DNA of 64,000 bases from Halomonas piscis (GCF_031886125.1 NZ_CP119391.1:1984001-2048000), one strand, 5' to 3'. Positions 15,454 through 27,342 are shown, numbered from the stretch's first letter. A program made the numbers and translations. The notes: a model not told the origin generated them from the letters alone.

Positions 15454-16081
15454 GTGCCCAAGGTAGGTATCGAGCCGCTACGCCGCCGGCAGCTGATCAG
15501 CGCCACCATGAGCGCCATTGACGAAGTGGGGCTCGCCGACGCCACCATCCTGCGCATCGCCCGCCGAGCGGGGGTATCCGCGGGCATCATCAGCCACTAT
15601 TTCGGCGGCAAGGACGGCCTTCTGGAAGCCACCATGCGCCAGATCCTCACCGATCTGGGCAACGCCGTGGGCGAGCACCGGCGCGAGCTTGACGACAGCT
15701 CCCCCCGGGCCTGCCTCGGCGCGGTGATCGAGGGCAACTTCGACCGCACCCAGGTCACCGGCCCTGCCGCCAAGACCTGGCTGGCGTTCTGGACGAGCAG
15801 CATGCACAAGCCCGATCTGGCGCGGCTGCAAAACGTCAACGATCGCCGACTGTACGCCAACCTGTGCTTTCATTTCTCCCGGGTAATGCCCCGGGCCGAA
15901 GCGCGGGACGCCGCTCGCGGCCTGGCGGCAATGATCGACGGCCTCTGGCTGCGCGGCGCGCTCACCCCCGAAGGGCTCGACGCCGAAGGCGCTCGGCGCC
16001 TGGCCTTTGCCTGCCTTGACCAGCTGTTGGCCCAACACGGCGACGCAGCGACTTCCCCGTCCGCCGCCACAGGAGAGACTT

Positions 16082-16092
<11 letters not shown>
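15454..16092 (+). CDS. betI: TetR-family repressor of betaine synthesis genes, BetI
   Basis: 212 residues. An N-terminal TetR HTH (about 10-55, with [26 protein letters not shown]) is followed by the BetI-type ligand domain ([27 protein letters not shown]). Start is GTG 15454 after GGGAGAG. In the family, BetI represses choline uptake and oxidation genes and is relieved by choline. The gene overlaps betB by 11 bases, so the two are translationally linked. Confidence 0.93.
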
Positions 16093-17551
<1,459 letters not shown>

Positions 17552-17571
17552 CAGGCCTTGAGGAGATTGCC

Positions 17572-19272
17572 ATGTCCCCAACACGCGAATTCGACTACGT
17601 CATCATCGGCGCCGGCTCGGCGGGCAACGTGCTCGCCGCGCGGCTGACCGAAGACAGCGACGTCACCGTGCTGCTGCTTGAAGCCGGCGGCCCCGACTAC
17701 CGGCTGGACTTTCGCACCCAGATGCCCGCCGCGCTTGCCTACCCGCTGCAGGGCACGCGCAACAACTGGGCCTTTCATACCGATCCCGAGCCACACATGG
17801 GCGGCCGGCGCATGGAGTGCGGGCGCGGCAAGGGGCTCGGCGGCTCCTCGCTGATCAACGGCATGTGCTACATCCGCGGCAACGCCCTGGACTACGACGG
17901 CTGGGCCAAGCGCCAAGGGCTCGAAGACTGGGACTACCTGAGCTGTTTGCCCTACTTCAAAAAGGCCGAGCGGCGGGATATCGGCGCCAACGACTACCAC
18001 GGCGGCGACGGTCCCATCGACGTGGCCACGCCCAAACCGGGCAACAACCCGCTTTACCGCACCTTTATCGACGCCGGCGTACAGGCCGGCTACGCCGAGA
18101 CCGACGACGTCAACGGCTACCGCCAGGAAGGCTTTGGTCCCATGGACCGCTTCGTCACGCCCCGGGGGCGGCGCGCCTCTACCGCCCGGGGGTATCTGGA
18201 TACCGCCAAACAGCGCGACAACCTCACCGTGGAAACCCACGCGCTGACCGACGTCATCGAGTTTGACGGCAAACGCGCCGTGGGCGTGCGCTACGCGCGC
18301 AAGGGCAAGCCGCAGCGGGTGCGCGCCCGCCGCGAGGTGCTGCTGTGCGCCGGGGCCATCGCCTCGCCGCAGATTCTCCAGCGCTCGGGCGTGGGCGATC
18401 CGGCGCTTCTCGGACGCTTCGGCATAGCCCCGGTACACGCCCTTCCCGGCGTGGGCGAAAACCTCCAGGACCATCTGGAAATGTATCTGCAGTACGAGTG
18501 CAAAAAGCCTATTTCGCTCTACCCGGCGCTCAAGTGGTACAACCAGCCCAAGATCGGCGCCCAGTGGCTGTTTGCCGGCACCGGCATCGGCGCGAGCAAC
18601 CAGTTCGAGGCCTGCGCCTTCATTCGCACCAGCGAAGACGAGGCCTGGCCCAACCTGCAGTATCATTTCCTGCCCATTGCCATCAGCTACAACGGCAAGA
18701 GCGCGGTGCAGGCTCACGGCTTCCAGGCCCACGTGGGCTCCATGCGCTCGGAAAGCCGCGGCCGGGTGCAGCTGACGTCAACAGACCCCGGCGCCGCGCC
18801 CAGCATTCTGTTCAACTACATGGCCACGGAAAAGGACTGGCAGGAGTTTCGCGACGGCATCCGCCTGACCCGGGAGATCATCGGCCAGCCGGCGTTCGAC
18901 GCCTACCGCGGCCGGGAGGTCGCGCCCGGGGCGGAAGCCCAGAGCGACGCCGAGCTGGATGCCTTCATCCGCGATAACGCCGAAACCGCCTACCACCCCT
19001 GCGGCACCTGCCGCATGGGCGAGGATGAGCTGGCGGTAACCGACGGCCAGGGCCGGGTGCACGGCGTTGACGGCCTGCGCGTGGTGGACGCCTCGCTGTT
19101 CCCGGTGATCCCCACCGGCAATCTCAACGCGCCGACGATCATGCTGGCGGAAAAAATCGCCGACCGGGTTCGCGACCGCGAGCCGCTGCCCCGCAGCGAA
19201 GTGCCCTACTACGTGGCGGGGCAGTCCACCGCCGACGAAGCGGAAAAGGCCAGGGCGACGCCCTCTGCTTGA
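17572..19272 (+). CDS. betA: Choline dehydrogenase (GMC oxidoreductase)
   Basis: 566 residues. A membrane-associated FAD enzyme oxidising choline to betaine aldehyde, and partly on to betaine. The N-terminal ADP-binding motif ([17 protein letters not shown]), the GMC signature ([19 protein letters not shown]), a second GMC signature ([15 protein letters not shown]) and the C-terminal catalytic [10 protein letters not shown] and [12 protein letters not shown] are all present. The ATG follows GAGGAGA. It is the last gene of betIBA; a strong terminator follows about 65 bases later. Confidence 0.97.
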   Translation: MSPTREFDYVIIGAGSAGNVLAARLTEDSDVTVLLLEAGGPDYRLDFRTQMPAALAYPLQGTRNNWAFHTDPEPHMGGRRMECGRGKGLGGSSLINGMCYIRGNALDYDGWAKRQGLEDWDYLSCLPYFKKAERRDIGANDYHGGDGPIDVATPKPGNNPLYRTFIDAGVQAGYAETDDVNGYRQEGFGPMDRFVTPRGRRASTARGYLDTAKQRDNLTVETHALTDVIEFDGKRAVGVRYARKGKPQRVRARREVLLCAGAIASPQILQRSGVGDPALLGRFGIAPVHALPGVGENLQDHLEMYLQYECKKPISLYPALKWYNQPKIGAQWLFAGTGIGASNQFEACAFIRTSEDEAWPNLQYHFLPIAISYNGKSAVQAHGFQAHVGSMRSESRGRVQLTSTDPGAAPSILFNYMATEKDWQEFRDGIRLTREIIGQPAFDAYRGREVAPGAEAQSDAELDAFIRDNAETAYHPCGTCRMGEDELAVTDGQGRVHGVDGLRVVDASLFPVIPTGNLNAPTIMLAEKIADRVRDREPLPRSEVPYYVAGQSTADEAEKARATPSA

Positions 19273-19337
19273 CGCCCCTGCCCGAGGCGACGCCGAACCG
19301 GCGGCAAACGCCGGCGGGGACACCGCCAACGATGAAC

Positions 19338-19368
19338 AAGCGCTGCGGCTCGCCCGCAGCGCTTTTTT
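19338..19368 (+). terminator. Rho-independent terminator after betA
   Basis: AGCGCTGCGG and CCGCAGCGCT form a ten-base GC-rich stem with a five-base loop, followed by a T-run. It closes the betIBA operon. Confidence 0.9.
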
Positions 19369-19476
19369 GTGCGCCAAGGGTTTCAGCGATACATTGAACG
19401 GGCCCCGGATGGATAGCCGGACAAGGATGAGGGTTGCGCCGGCGGTGCAGAGTCTGCCACTATCCAAACAGGCATC

Positions 19477-19490
19477 CAAACGACTGTTTG
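19477..19490. promoter_or_regulatory. PsrA-like operator CAAAC-N4-GTTTG upstream of fadE
   Basis: The sequence CAAACGACTGTTTG fits the published Pseudomonas PsrA consensus (G/C)AAAC-N2-4-GTTT(G/C). A further half-site, CCAAAC, lies 12 bases upstream as part of a direct repeat. It is 71 bases before the fadE start. PsrA-type repressors respond to long-chain fatty acids, so derepression of beta-oxidation is plausible. Confidence 0.55.
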
Positions 19491-19560
19491 AATCCGCCAT
19501 CAAGCCCGATAGAAACCATTGAGACTGGCGTCTTGCCCGGGCGCCGTCAGGAGAACAACC

Positions 19561-22020
19561 ATGCTCACCCTGCTGTTGATCGTGCTGGCCGTGGCCGGCC
19601 TGCTGGTGGCGATGCGCCGCGAAGCCGGCGCCGGAGCGGCGCTGCTGGCCACCGGCATCCCCGGCCTGCTGGGCCTTGGTCTGGGCGCGCCGGTGATCGG
19701 CGTGCTGCTATTGATCGTCGCGGCGGCCATTGCCGTGGCCGGCCTGCCGGCGCTGCGCCGGCTGTGGCTGACGCCGCGGCTGTTTGCCCTGTTCCAAAAG
19801 GTGGCGCCCAGGGTATCCGACACCGAGCGCACGGCGCTGGAATCCGGCACCCTGTCCTGGGACGGCGAGCTTTTCACCGGCCGCCCCCGGTGGGAGTCGC
19901 TGCTCGGCTACGCCGACAACGGCCTGACCGAGGCCGAGCAGGCCTTTCTCGACGTGCAATGCGGCAAAGCCGCCGGCATGTGCAACGCCTGGGACATCAC
20001 CCGGGAGCGCGCCGACCTGCCTCGTGAACTCTGGGACTATCTGAAAAAGGAAGGCTTTTTCGGGATGATCATTCCCGAGTCCTACGGCGGGCTGGGCTTT
20101 TCCGCCAAGGCTCAGTCCATGGTGCTGCAAAAGCTCGCCGTCAACGAAACCCTGATGGTGACCGTGGGCGTGCCCAACTCCCTGGGGCCGGGCGAGCTGC
20201 TGCTGAAATACGGCACCGAAGCGCAGAAAAACCATTACCTGCCCAGGCTTGCCGACGGCCGGGAAATCCCCTGCTTTGGCCTCACCGGTCCCCGGGCGGG
20301 CTCGGACGCCACCTCGCTGCCGGACACCGGCATCGTCTGCCGGCAGACCGTTGACGGCGAAGACGTGCTGGGCGTGCGGCTGAACTTCGAAAAGCGCTGG
20401 ATTACGCTCGCCCCCATCGCCACCGTCGTTGGCCTCGCCTTCCGCCTGTTCGACCCGGACGGCCTTTTGGGCGACGAAGAAGACCGCGGCATTACGCTTG
20501 CGCTGATCCCTCGGGAAACCGAGGGCATGGAAATCGGCCGGCGCCACGTGCCCATCGGCAGCCCGTTCTTGAACGGCCCGATCAAGGGCCGGGACGTCTT
20601 CGTGCCGCTCTCCACCATTATCGGCGGCGAGGCGATGATCGGTGAAGGCTGGCGCATGCTGGTGGAGTGCCTGGCCATCGGCCGCTGCGTCACCCTGCCC
20701 TCGGGGGCAGCGGGCACGGCGCGCTACGCCCTGGGCTGGAGCGGCGGCTTTACCCGTATCCGCCGCCAGTTCAACGTCCCGGTAGCGGAAATGGAAGGAG
20801 TCCAGGAGCCGCTGGCGCGCATGGCCTCCATGACCTACATCGCCAAGGCCGCGGTGTATCAGACGGCCAACCTTATCGACCACGGCGAAAAGCCCGCGGT
20901 GCCCTCGGCGATCCTGAAAAGCCAGCTCACCGAATTCCAGCGCGCGCTGCTCGGCGACGCCATGGACGTTCACGGCGGCAAGGCGGTCACCCTGGGGCCG
21001 CGCAACTATCTGGGCATCGGCTATAGCGCCAACCCGGTGGCCATCACCGTGGAAGGCGCCAATATCATGACTCGCAACCTGATGATCTTCGGTCAGGGGG
21101 TCATCCGCTGCCACCCTTACGTGCTCGACGAGCTGGCGGCGAAGGAAGCCGGCGACGCCCGCGCCTTCGACAGCGCGTTTTTCGGCCATGCCGGGCTGGT
21201 GTTCGGCAACGCCGCCCGAGCGTTCACCCTGGGGCTCGGGCTTGGCAAGCCCGCCGTCCCCTTCACCGGCCCCGCCCGTGAATACGCTCAGGATATCTCA
21301 CGCCTTGCCGCCGGTTTCGGCCTCTGCGCCGACGCCGCCATGGCGAGTCTGGGCTCGGCGCTGAAAAAGCGCGAAATGATCTCCGCGCGGCTGGGCGACG
21401 TGCTCTCCAACCTCTATCTGGCCTCGATGGTGCTCAAGCACTGGGAAGCCGGGAGCAAGGTCGAGGGCGAAGAGGCGCTTTTGCATTACAGCTGCCGCTT
21501 TTTGCTCCAGCGCGCCGAGCAGGCGTTCATGGAGTTTTTCGATAACCTGCCCAACCGGTCGCTGGGCAAGGCCCTGAAGCTTCTGGCCATGCCCGCCGGC
21601 CGGCGCTTCAGCAAGCCCCAGGACGACCTGGCGCGGGATATCGCCAAGCGCGTGTCGACCCACTCGGCGCTGCGCACGCACCTGCTGGAAAACACCTGGG
21701 ACCAGGACGACGGCGATCAGCCCAATCCGCTGGCAGCCTACAACGCCCTGCTGGCTGACTACGACCGCGCCGAGGCGCTTTACCGCACGCTCAACAAGGC
21801 CTACGCCAAGGGCGAGCTGCCCGAGACCGCGCTGCACCCCGAGCAGCGGGTGGAAGCCGGCCTAGAAAAAGGCCTGATCAGCGCCGAGGACGCGCAGTTC
21901 ATGCGCGGCTTTGAGGCCGAAGTGCTCGAGCTTCTCACCGTGGACGACTTCGCCTTTGACGAGCTGGCAAGCGACAAGGACAAGGTGATCTACCATGCCG
22001 GCCAGGCGCCCTCCGCCTGA
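19561..22020 (+). CDS. fadE: Acyl-CoA dehydrogenase, FadE type
   Basis: 819 residues, close to the 814 of E. coli FadE and much longer than ordinary acyl-CoA dehydrogenases. It catalyses the first FAD-dependent step of fatty-acid beta-oxidation. A hydrophobic N-terminal segment (MLTLLLIVLAVAGLLVAM) suggests a membrane anchor. The dehydrogenase core includes FGLTGPRAGSDATSL and VEGANIMTRNLMIFGQG; a FadE-specific C-terminal domain follows from about residue 560. ATG 19561 was chosen for its AGGAGA site and the fit with the FadE N-terminus. It is monocistronic, between a PsrA-like box and a terminator. Confidence 0.94.
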   Translation: MLTLLLIVLAVAGLLVAMRREAGAGAALLATGIPGLLGLGLGAPVIGVLLLIVAAAIAVAGLPALRRLWLTPRLFALFQKVAPRVSDTERTALESGTLSWDGELFTGRPRWESLLGYADNGLTEAEQAFLDVQCGKAAGMCNAWDITRERADLPRELWDYLKKEGFFGMIIPESYGGLGFSAKAQSMVLQKLAVNETLMVTVGVPNSLGPGELLLKYGTEAQKNHYLPRLADGREIPCFGLTGPRAGSDATSLPDTGIVCRQTVDGEDVLGVRLNFEKRWITLAPIATVVGLAFRLFDPDGLLGDEEDRGITLALIPRETEGMEIGRRHVPIGSPFLNGPIKGRDVFVPLSTIIGGEAMIGEGWRMLVECLAIGRCVTLPSGAAGTARYALGWSGGFTRIRRQFNVPVAEMEGVQEPLARMASMTYIAKAAVYQTANLIDHGEKPAVPSAILKSQLTEFQRALLGDAMDVHGGKAVTLGPRNYLGIGYSANPVAITVEGANIMTRNLMIFGQGVIRCHPYVLDELAAKEAGDARAFDSAFFGHAGLVFGNAARAFTLGLGLGKPAVPFTGPAREYAQDISRLAAGFGLCADAAMASLGSALKKREMISARLGDVLSNLYLASMVLKHWEAGSKVEGEEALLHYSCRFLLQRAEQAFMEFFDNLPNRSLGKALKLLAMPAGRRFSKPQDDLARDIAKRVSTHSALRTHLLENTWDQDDGDQPNPLAAYNALLADYDRAEALYRTLNKAYAKGELPETALHPEQRVEAGLEKGLISAEDAQFMRGFEAEVLELLTVDDFAFDELASDKDKVIYHAGQAPSA

Positions 22021-22058
22021 CCCGGCACGTGCCGTCCCCAACAATACCGGCTCTTCTC

Positions 22059-22087
22059 AGCCTCGGCCCTGGCGCCGGGGCTTTTTT
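22059..22087 (+). terminator. Rho-independent terminator after fadE
   Basis: AGCCTCGGC pairs with GCCGGGGCT (one T.G wobble) across a six-base loop, followed directly by six Ts, 39 bases after the fadE stop. It lies between the convergent fadE and glpK genes. Confidence 0.8.
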
Positions 22088-22127
22088 GTGGCGCCTGCCC
22101 CGGCGCGGCAAACGCGCCGCTCGGGCG

Positions 22128-23621
22128 TCAGGACGAGCGCACCCGCGCCACGGCGTCCAGCCAGCCCTGATAGAGCGTCTCGCGCTGCTCTTGCGCCATG
22201 GTCGGCGCAAAGCTTGTCTCGCAGCGCCAAAGCTCGCTGACCTCCTCCAGGCTCTGGTACCAGCCAAGCCTGAGCCCGGCGAGAAAGGCCGCGCCCAGCG
22301 CGGTGGTTTCCAATACTTCGGGGCGATCCACCTGCACGCCCAGCATGTCGGCGAGAAACTGCATGACCCAGCTGTTGCTGACCATGCCGCCGTCCACCCG
22401 CAGCGTGCCGGGCGGCGCCCGCATGTCGTCGTGCATGCAGCGCTGCAGATCTCGGGTCTGGTAGCACACCGCCTGCAGCCCGGCGGTGACGATCTCGGCA
22501 ATACCGGTATCCCGGGTCAGGCCGAAAATCGCCCCGCGCGCCTTGGGGTCCCAGTACGGCGCGCCCAGCCCGGTAAACGCCGGCACCAGGTAGACGCTGT
22601 GGCCGCGGCGGGTTCGCCGGGCGAGCGCTTCGGTCTCGGCGGCGTCCTCAAACAGCCTGAGCCCGTCGCGCAGCCACTGCATGGTGGCGCCGGCAACGAA
22701 GATGCTGCCCTCCATGGCAAAGGTGGGCACGCCGTTCAGGCGGTAGGCCACGGTGGTCAGCAAGCGGTTGCGCGAGCGCGCCGGCTCCTCGCCGGTGTTG
22801 ACCACCATGAAACAGCCGGTGCCGTAGGTGCTCTTGGCCATGCCCGGACTGAAGCAAGCCTGGCCGATCAGCGCAGCCTGCTGATCCCCGGCCACGCCGG
22901 CAATGGGCAGCTCGCGGCCAAACCAGCGTGGGTCCACGGTGCCGAAATCGTCGCTTGAGTCCAGCACCTCGGGAAGCAGGCCGGCGGGAATGTCAAACAG
23001 CGCCAGCAGCGCGTCGTCCCACTGCTGGTCATGGATATTGAAAAGCGCAGTGCGCGAGGCGTTGGTGGCGTCGGTGACGTGGCGACGCCCGCCGGTCAGC
23101 CGCCAGACAAGGAAGGTATCCACGGTGCCGAAGGCCAGCTCGCCGCGCTCGGCACGCTCGCGGGCACCGTCGACGTTGTCCAGAAGCCAGGCAAGCTTGG
23201 TGGCGGAGAAATACGGGTCGATCAAAAGCCCGGTGCGCGCCTGGACGGTCTCGTTGTGGCCGGCGTCGCGCAGGCTCTGACAGTGCTCGGCGGTACGCCG
23301 GTCCTGCCACACGATGGCGTTGTACAGCGGCTCGCCGGTGGTTCGGTCCCACAAAAGCGCGGTCTCGCGCTGGTTGGTAATGCCCAGCCCCGGCACCTGC
23401 TCAAGGAGCGCGCTGCTTGCGGGCAGCGTTTCCAGCACCTCGCGGCAGGTGGCAAGCACCCCCTCCCAGATTTCCTCGGGGTCGTGCTCGATCCAGCCGT
23501 CCTGAGGATAGTGCTGGGTAAACGCCTGCTGAGCCATGCCGGCCACCCGACCGTCGCGGTCGAACAGCATCGCCCGGGTGCTGGTGGTGCCCTGATCCAC
23601 GGCAAGCATATACGACGCCAT
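22128..23621 (-). CDS. glpK: Glycerol kinase
   Basis: 497 residues, standard GlpK length. Phosphorylates glycerol with ATP to sn-glycerol 3-phosphate in the cytoplasm. The phosphate-binding start ([15 protein letters not shown]), the FGGY signature region ([31 protein letters not shown]) and the C-terminal [17 protein letters not shown] are present. The ATG follows AAAGGAGAAACGTC. No other glp genes adjoin; the upstream gene in the same direction, 54 bases away, is an SLC13-type permease, so the two could share a transcript. Confidence 0.97.
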   Translation of the reverse strand: MASYMLAVDQGTTSTRAMLFDRDGRVAGMAQQAFTQHYPQDGWIEHDPEEIWEGVLATCREVLETLPASSALLEQVPGLGITNQRETALLWDRTTGEPLYNAIVWQDRRTAEHCQSLRDAGHNETVQARTGLLIDPYFSATKLAWLLDNVDGARERAERGELAFGTVDTFLVWRLTGGRRHVTDATNASRTALFNIHDQQWDDALLALFDIPAGLLPEVLDSSDDFGTVDPRWFGRELPIAGVAGDQQAALIGQACFSPGMAKSTYGTGCFMVVNTGEEPARSRNRLLTTVAYRLNGVPTFAMEGSIFVAGATMQWLRDGLRLFEDAAETEALARRTRRGHSVYLVPAFTGLGAPYWDPKARGAIFGLTRDTGIAEIVTAGLQAVCYQTRDLQRCMHDDMRAPPGTLRVDGGMVSNSWVMQFLADMLGVQVDRPEVLETTALGAAFLAGLRLGWYQSLEEVSELWRCETSFAPTMAQEQRETLYQGWLDAVARVRSS

Positions 23622-23675
23622 GACGTTTCTCCTTTGTGGGACGATGTTGTTGATCGAGCGCTGCTTGCCCCAATC

Positions 23676-25526
23676 CTACAGCGGCCAGCGCCATAAAATC
23701 ACGGGAATGGCCACCGCCATCACCACAAGCGAAAGCGGCAGCCCCAGCTTCCAGTAGTCGCCGAAGCGATACCCCCCCGGCCCCAGCACCAGCGTATTGG
23801 ACTGGTGTCCGATGGGCGTCAGAAAGGCGCAGGACGCGCTCACCGCCACGACCATCAAAAACGGGTCCAGCGAAGCGTCCAGGCCGTTGGCCAGACTTGC
23901 CCCGATGGGCGCCATCAACAGCGCCGCCGCAGCGTTGTTGACCACGTTGGAAAGCAGCATCGACACCACGAACAGCCCCGTCAGGGTCACCACCGCCGGC
24001 CACTGGCTGCCGATCTGTAACAGGGCATCGGCGATCAGCTCGGCGCCGCCGCTGCTATCCAGCGCCTTGCCCACCGGCAGCATCGCCCCCAGCAGCACGA
24101 TCACCGGGCCGTCGAGGGCCTGGTAGCCGTCGCGCAGCGGCAGTACCCCTGCCAGCAGGGTAACCACCGCCGCGCCCGAAAGCGCTACCGCTGCCGGCGC
24201 GAGGTCCAGCAGCATCACCCCAATGGCCAGGGCAAATACGCCCAGCGAAAGCGCCATCTTGCGCGGCTGGCCGAACGTCAGCTCGCGGTTGGCCAGCGGC
24301 AGGCAGCCAAGCGTCGCCAGGCTCTCCTTCATTTCCCTTTCGCTGCCCTGAAGCAGCAGCACGTCGCCGGCCTGAAAGCGAATATCGCGCAGGCGCTGCC
24401 TGAGCCGGGTGCCGTCCCGGGCCACGGCCACCAGGTGCAATCCGAACTGGTGGTGCAGGCGCAGCTGGCGCACGCTGCGGTGAGACATCATCGAGTCGTT
24501 GCGCACCACGGCCTCGACCAGCTGCAGGCCTTCGATATTCACGCCGCGCGAGGTCGCTTTCTTGCCCGACGCCGAGCTTTTCTCTTCCTCGGCGCTGTCT
24601 TCTCCTGCCTCGCCCGGCTCGCTGACCACGCTCAGCCCGACCTTGTCCTCCAGCAGCTTGAGCTCCTCGGGGGCTGCTTCCAGCAGCAGGATATCGCCGG
24701 GCTGGAGGGTGCCGTAGAACGCGTAGCCGGCGCGGCGCTTGTCATCGCGCACCACGGCCAGCACCGGAATCGCCTCGTCGATTTCCTGGCGCAGCTGCTG
24801 CAGCGTCAGGCCGTTGGCCCTGGCGTCTTCACTGACCTTGAGCTCGGCGAGATAGCTTGCGGTATCGAACATGTCGGCGCTTGAGGCCTTTCCGGCGCGC
24901 CGGGGCGTCAGCCGCCAGCCCACCAGCACGATGAACCCAAGCCCGGCCAGCGCCACCGCCACGCCGACCGGGGAGAAGCTGAACAGGCCGAAGTTTTCTC
25001 CGGTGAGGTTGCCCCTATAGCTGGCGATGATGATGTTGGGCGGCGTGCCGATCAGCGTGGTCAGCCCACCCAGCAGCGAGCCGAACGCCAGCGGCATCAG
25101 CAAAAGCGACGGCGAGGTGTCGTGCTCCCGGGCCAGCCGCAGCGCCACGGGCAGCAGCAGCGCCAGCGCGCCGACGTTGTTCATCACCCCGGAAAGCACC
25201 ACGACCGTGCCCACCAGCACCGTCAGCTGCACAATCAGCCGGTTACCGGCTTTCAGCACCTGTTCGGCAATCAGGTTGACGATGCCGGCGCGCTCAAAGC
25301 CACGGCTGAGCACCAGCACCGCCGCGACGGTGATTACCGCCGGGTGGCCGAATCCGGTAAAGGCCTCGTCGGCGGGCACCAGTCCCAGCGCCACCGAGGC
25401 CAGCAGCGCACACAGCGCCACCAGGTCGTAACGCAAACGGCCCCACATGAAGGCGCCAAGCGTAAGCCCCAGAATGATAAACGCCAGGGTGCTTGGCGCC
25501 ACGTCAAAGGGTATTGCCTCTATCAT
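23676..25526 (-). CDS. SLC13/DASS-type permease with two central TrkA_C (RCK_C) domains
   Basis: 616 residues. Two blocks of about five to six membrane segments each (roughly 1-190 and 420-616) enclose a soluble middle with two RCK_C-like modules (about 215-290 and 335-415, each ending in a DILLLEAAP or DVLLLQGSE type motif). The duplicated transport motifs include GTPPNIIIASY and SNVVNNAAAALLMAPIG. Proteins of this build are annotated as anion or sulfate/dicarboxylate permeases; the substrate cannot be told from sequence. An acidic linker (EAGEDSAEEEKSSASGKK) separates the two soluble modules. It is upstream of glpK in the same direction. Confidence 0.85.
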   Translation of the reverse strand: MIEAIPFDVAPSTLAFIILGLTLGAFMWGRLRYDLVALCALLASVALGLVPADEAFTGFGHPAVITVAAVLVLSRGFERAGIVNLIAEQVLKAGNRLIVQLTVLVGTVVVLSGVMNNVGALALLLPVALRLAREHDTSPSLLLMPLAFGSLLGGLTTLIGTPPNIIIASYRGNLTGENFGLFSFSPVGVAVALAGLGFIVLVGWRLTPRRAGKASSADMFDTASYLAELKVSEDARANGLTLQQLRQEIDEAIPVLAVVRDDKRRAGYAFYGTLQPGDILLLEAAPEELKLLEDKVGLSVVSEPGEAGEDSAEEEKSSASGKKATSRGVNIEGLQLVEAVVRNDSMMSHRSVRQLRLHHQFGLHLVAVARDGTRLRQRLRDIRFQAGDVLLLQGSEREMKESLATLGCLPLANRELTFGQPRKMALSLGVFALAIGVMLLDLAPAAVALSGAAVVTLLAGVLPLRDGYQALDGPVIVLLGAMLPVGKALDSSGGAELIADALLQIGSQWPAVVTLTGLFVVSMLLSNVVNNAAAALLMAPIGASLANGLDASLDPFLMVVAVSASCAFLTPIGHQSNTLVLGPGGYRFGDYWKLGLPLSLVVMAVAIPVILWRWPL

Positions 25527-25583
25527 CCGGACTCCTGTCAGCGTCGGAAAGCGTCATGAAATCAGCCGGCCGTGCCCGCGGGC

Positions 25584-25623
25584 AATAAAAAAAACGGGTA
25601 TCTGTGGCTGACAGATACCCGTT
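25584..25623 (-). terminator. Rho-independent terminator after the coiled-coil protein gene
   Basis: AACGGGTATCTG pairs perfectly with CAGATACCCGTT (12-base stem, seven-base loop). On the minus strand it is followed by eight Ts. It terminates the 25678-27201 gene. Confidence 0.9.
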
Positions 25624-25677
25624 CGGCTCGGTTGCCAACTAGCCTAGGGCCGATAGTTCACGACCGCCAGCAAGGCT

Positions 25678-27201
25678 TCAGGCGCTTTTTTCCTGGTTGT
25701 CGCTCTTGTTCTGACCGTCGCCGGACTTCTCCTTGTCCTGCTTGTCGCTCCGGCCCTGCTTGTCGCTTTTATCCTGACTGTTGCCGGACGTCTGCTTCTC
25801 CTGCTTCTGGGCGTCCTGGTCCTGCTCGACGTCCTTGCCCTGCTTATCCTCCTTGTCGCTCTTGTCCTTTTTACCGTCGCTCTTGCCCTTGCCGGCGTTT
25901 TCACCCTCATCGCCGCCGGCCGCTTCAAAGCTTACGTTCTTGGACTGTTCTGACTGCTTCTTTTTCCCCTCGCCTTTTTGATCGGCGCCTTTTTTGTCGC
26001 TGTCCTTCCTGTCGGCCTTGTCAGCGCTCTGCTGATCGCCGGGCTCGCCGCTGCTGTCGGCCAGGCGCTGCTCCAGCGCGCCCAGGTCGCCGCGCCACTG
26101 GTCCAGCTGTTTTTGCAGGCTCTCCAGCTGTCCCTGGCGCTCGCTGATGCCGCTGTTGACGCTGTTCAGCTTGTCGCTGCCGCTGGCAAGCGATGAGGTC
26201 AGCTCTTGAAGGCGGCTGCGGGTATCCTCAAGCTCCTCGGTGCGCTTGTTGCGCTTCTCTTCCAGGGTGTCCACTTCGTCCTGCAAGGCCTGGACGTCTT
26301 TACGCATGTCGTCGCGCTTCTGGGTCAGCTCGTCACGCTCCCGAGATGCACTTGCGACCTTCTGGCGCACGTCGTCCAGTTCGCTTTCGGCGCTGTCGAT
26401 GTCGTCATTCAGGCTTTGCAAACGCTTTTCCGCCTGCTGGCGCTCCTCGACGGCCTGCTGGCGCTCGTCTTCGGCTTTCTGGCGGGCCTTTTCGGCTTTC
26501 TGGCGAGCTTCCTCGGCCTTTTGACGCGCCTCTTCGGCTTCGTCGCGCGCCGCTACCGCCTCTTGCTGCGCGGATTTGATCTGCTCTTCCTGCTCGCTAA
26601 GCTCGGAAAGCTCCTGCTCGCTGTCGCGGACCTTCTGGTTGAGGGAGTCGAGCTTTTTCTGCTGCTCATCGCGCTCGCTTTGCTGCTCCTTCAGCGTGGC
26701 CTCGACGCTTTCGATCTCGCTGCGGGTATCGGCAAGCGTGGCCTCGGCCTGCTGCTGCTCCTGCTTCAGCGAGTCAATGCGCTCTTCCAGCTCGGCAATA
26801 TTGCGCTCGGCCTTTTGCTGTTCGGAAAGCTCGTCGTTGAGCTGCCGGTTTTCCTGTTGGGTATCGGCCAGCTTTTCTTCCAGATTTTCGATGCGGTCCG
26901 CCCGGGAGCCGGCGCTGGACTGGGCAATGATCGCCCAGACCACGGCAATGGCGGCAATACCGGCAATCGCCTTGACGCGGTTGTCCTTCATCAGCGCGCC
27001 CGCCGACGGCTTGGGCGTGCTGCCGCGTCCGGGCGGCGTGCCTCGACCGCCGTTACCGTTACCGCCACCCTTGCTGCCCCGGGCATTTTCCGGCTTGGTG
27101 CCTTCCTGCTTGCTGTTTTCCGGCTGACTGCCTTCCGGACGCTTGTCTTTCGTGCTTTTATCTTCCGGACGGTTATCTTCTGGGCGATTGTCGTCTGCCA
27201 T
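25678..27201 (-). CDS. Membrane-anchored long coiled-coil protein with highly charged ends (unknown function)
   Basis: 507 residues, no recognised family. The order is: a hydrophilic N-terminus with a repeated NRPED/KRPE pattern and Gly-rich linker (1-75); one membrane segment (IAGIAAIAVVWAIIAQ, about 78-93); a coiled coil of about 280 residues with heptad ARQKAEE/ARQKAEK repeats; and a Lys/Asp/Gln-rich low-complexity tail (about 375-507) with KSD, KDK and QDKSDKQ repeats. Topology is probably a single anchor with the coil outside or inside the cell. The acidic charge suits a halophile. It is flanked by cobA (141 bases upstream) and its own terminator. It could be a cell-envelope tether or scaffold; that is a guess. 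Confidence 0.8.
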   Translation of the reverse strand: MADDNRPEDNRPEDKSTKDKRPEGSQPENSKQEGTKPENARGSKGGGNGNGGRGTPPGRGSTPKPSAGALMKDNRVKAIAGIAAIAVVWAIIAQSSAGSRADRIENLEEKLADTQQENRQLNDELSEQQKAERNIAELEERIDSLKQEQQQAEATLADTRSEIESVEATLKEQQSERDEQQKKLDSLNQKVRDSEQELSELSEQEEQIKSAQQEAVAARDEAEEARQKAEEARQKAEKARQKAEDERQQAVEERQQAEKRLQSLNDDIDSAESELDDVRQKVASASRERDELTQKRDDMRKDVQALQDEVDTLEEKRNKRTEELEDTRSRLQELTSSLASGSDKLNSVNSGISERQGQLESLQKQLDQWRGDLGALEQRLADSSGEPGDQQSADKADRKDSDKKGADQKGEGKKKQSEQSKNVSFEAAGGDEGENAGKGKSDGKKDKSDKEDKQGKDVEQDQDAQKQEKQTSGNSQDKSDKQGRSDKQDKEKSGDGQNKSDNQEKSA

Positions 27202-27342
27202 GATGGAGTCCCCTTCGCGTTGACGCGGTCAAGAAAGCGTGCTGAATGTTGAGTTACCGTGGCTGGTTGACACGATGGCGCCATAAACGGCCAGTGCCGA
27301 AAGTATCCTACCTTAACAGCATACACGCCGAGGCGCGCCTGG

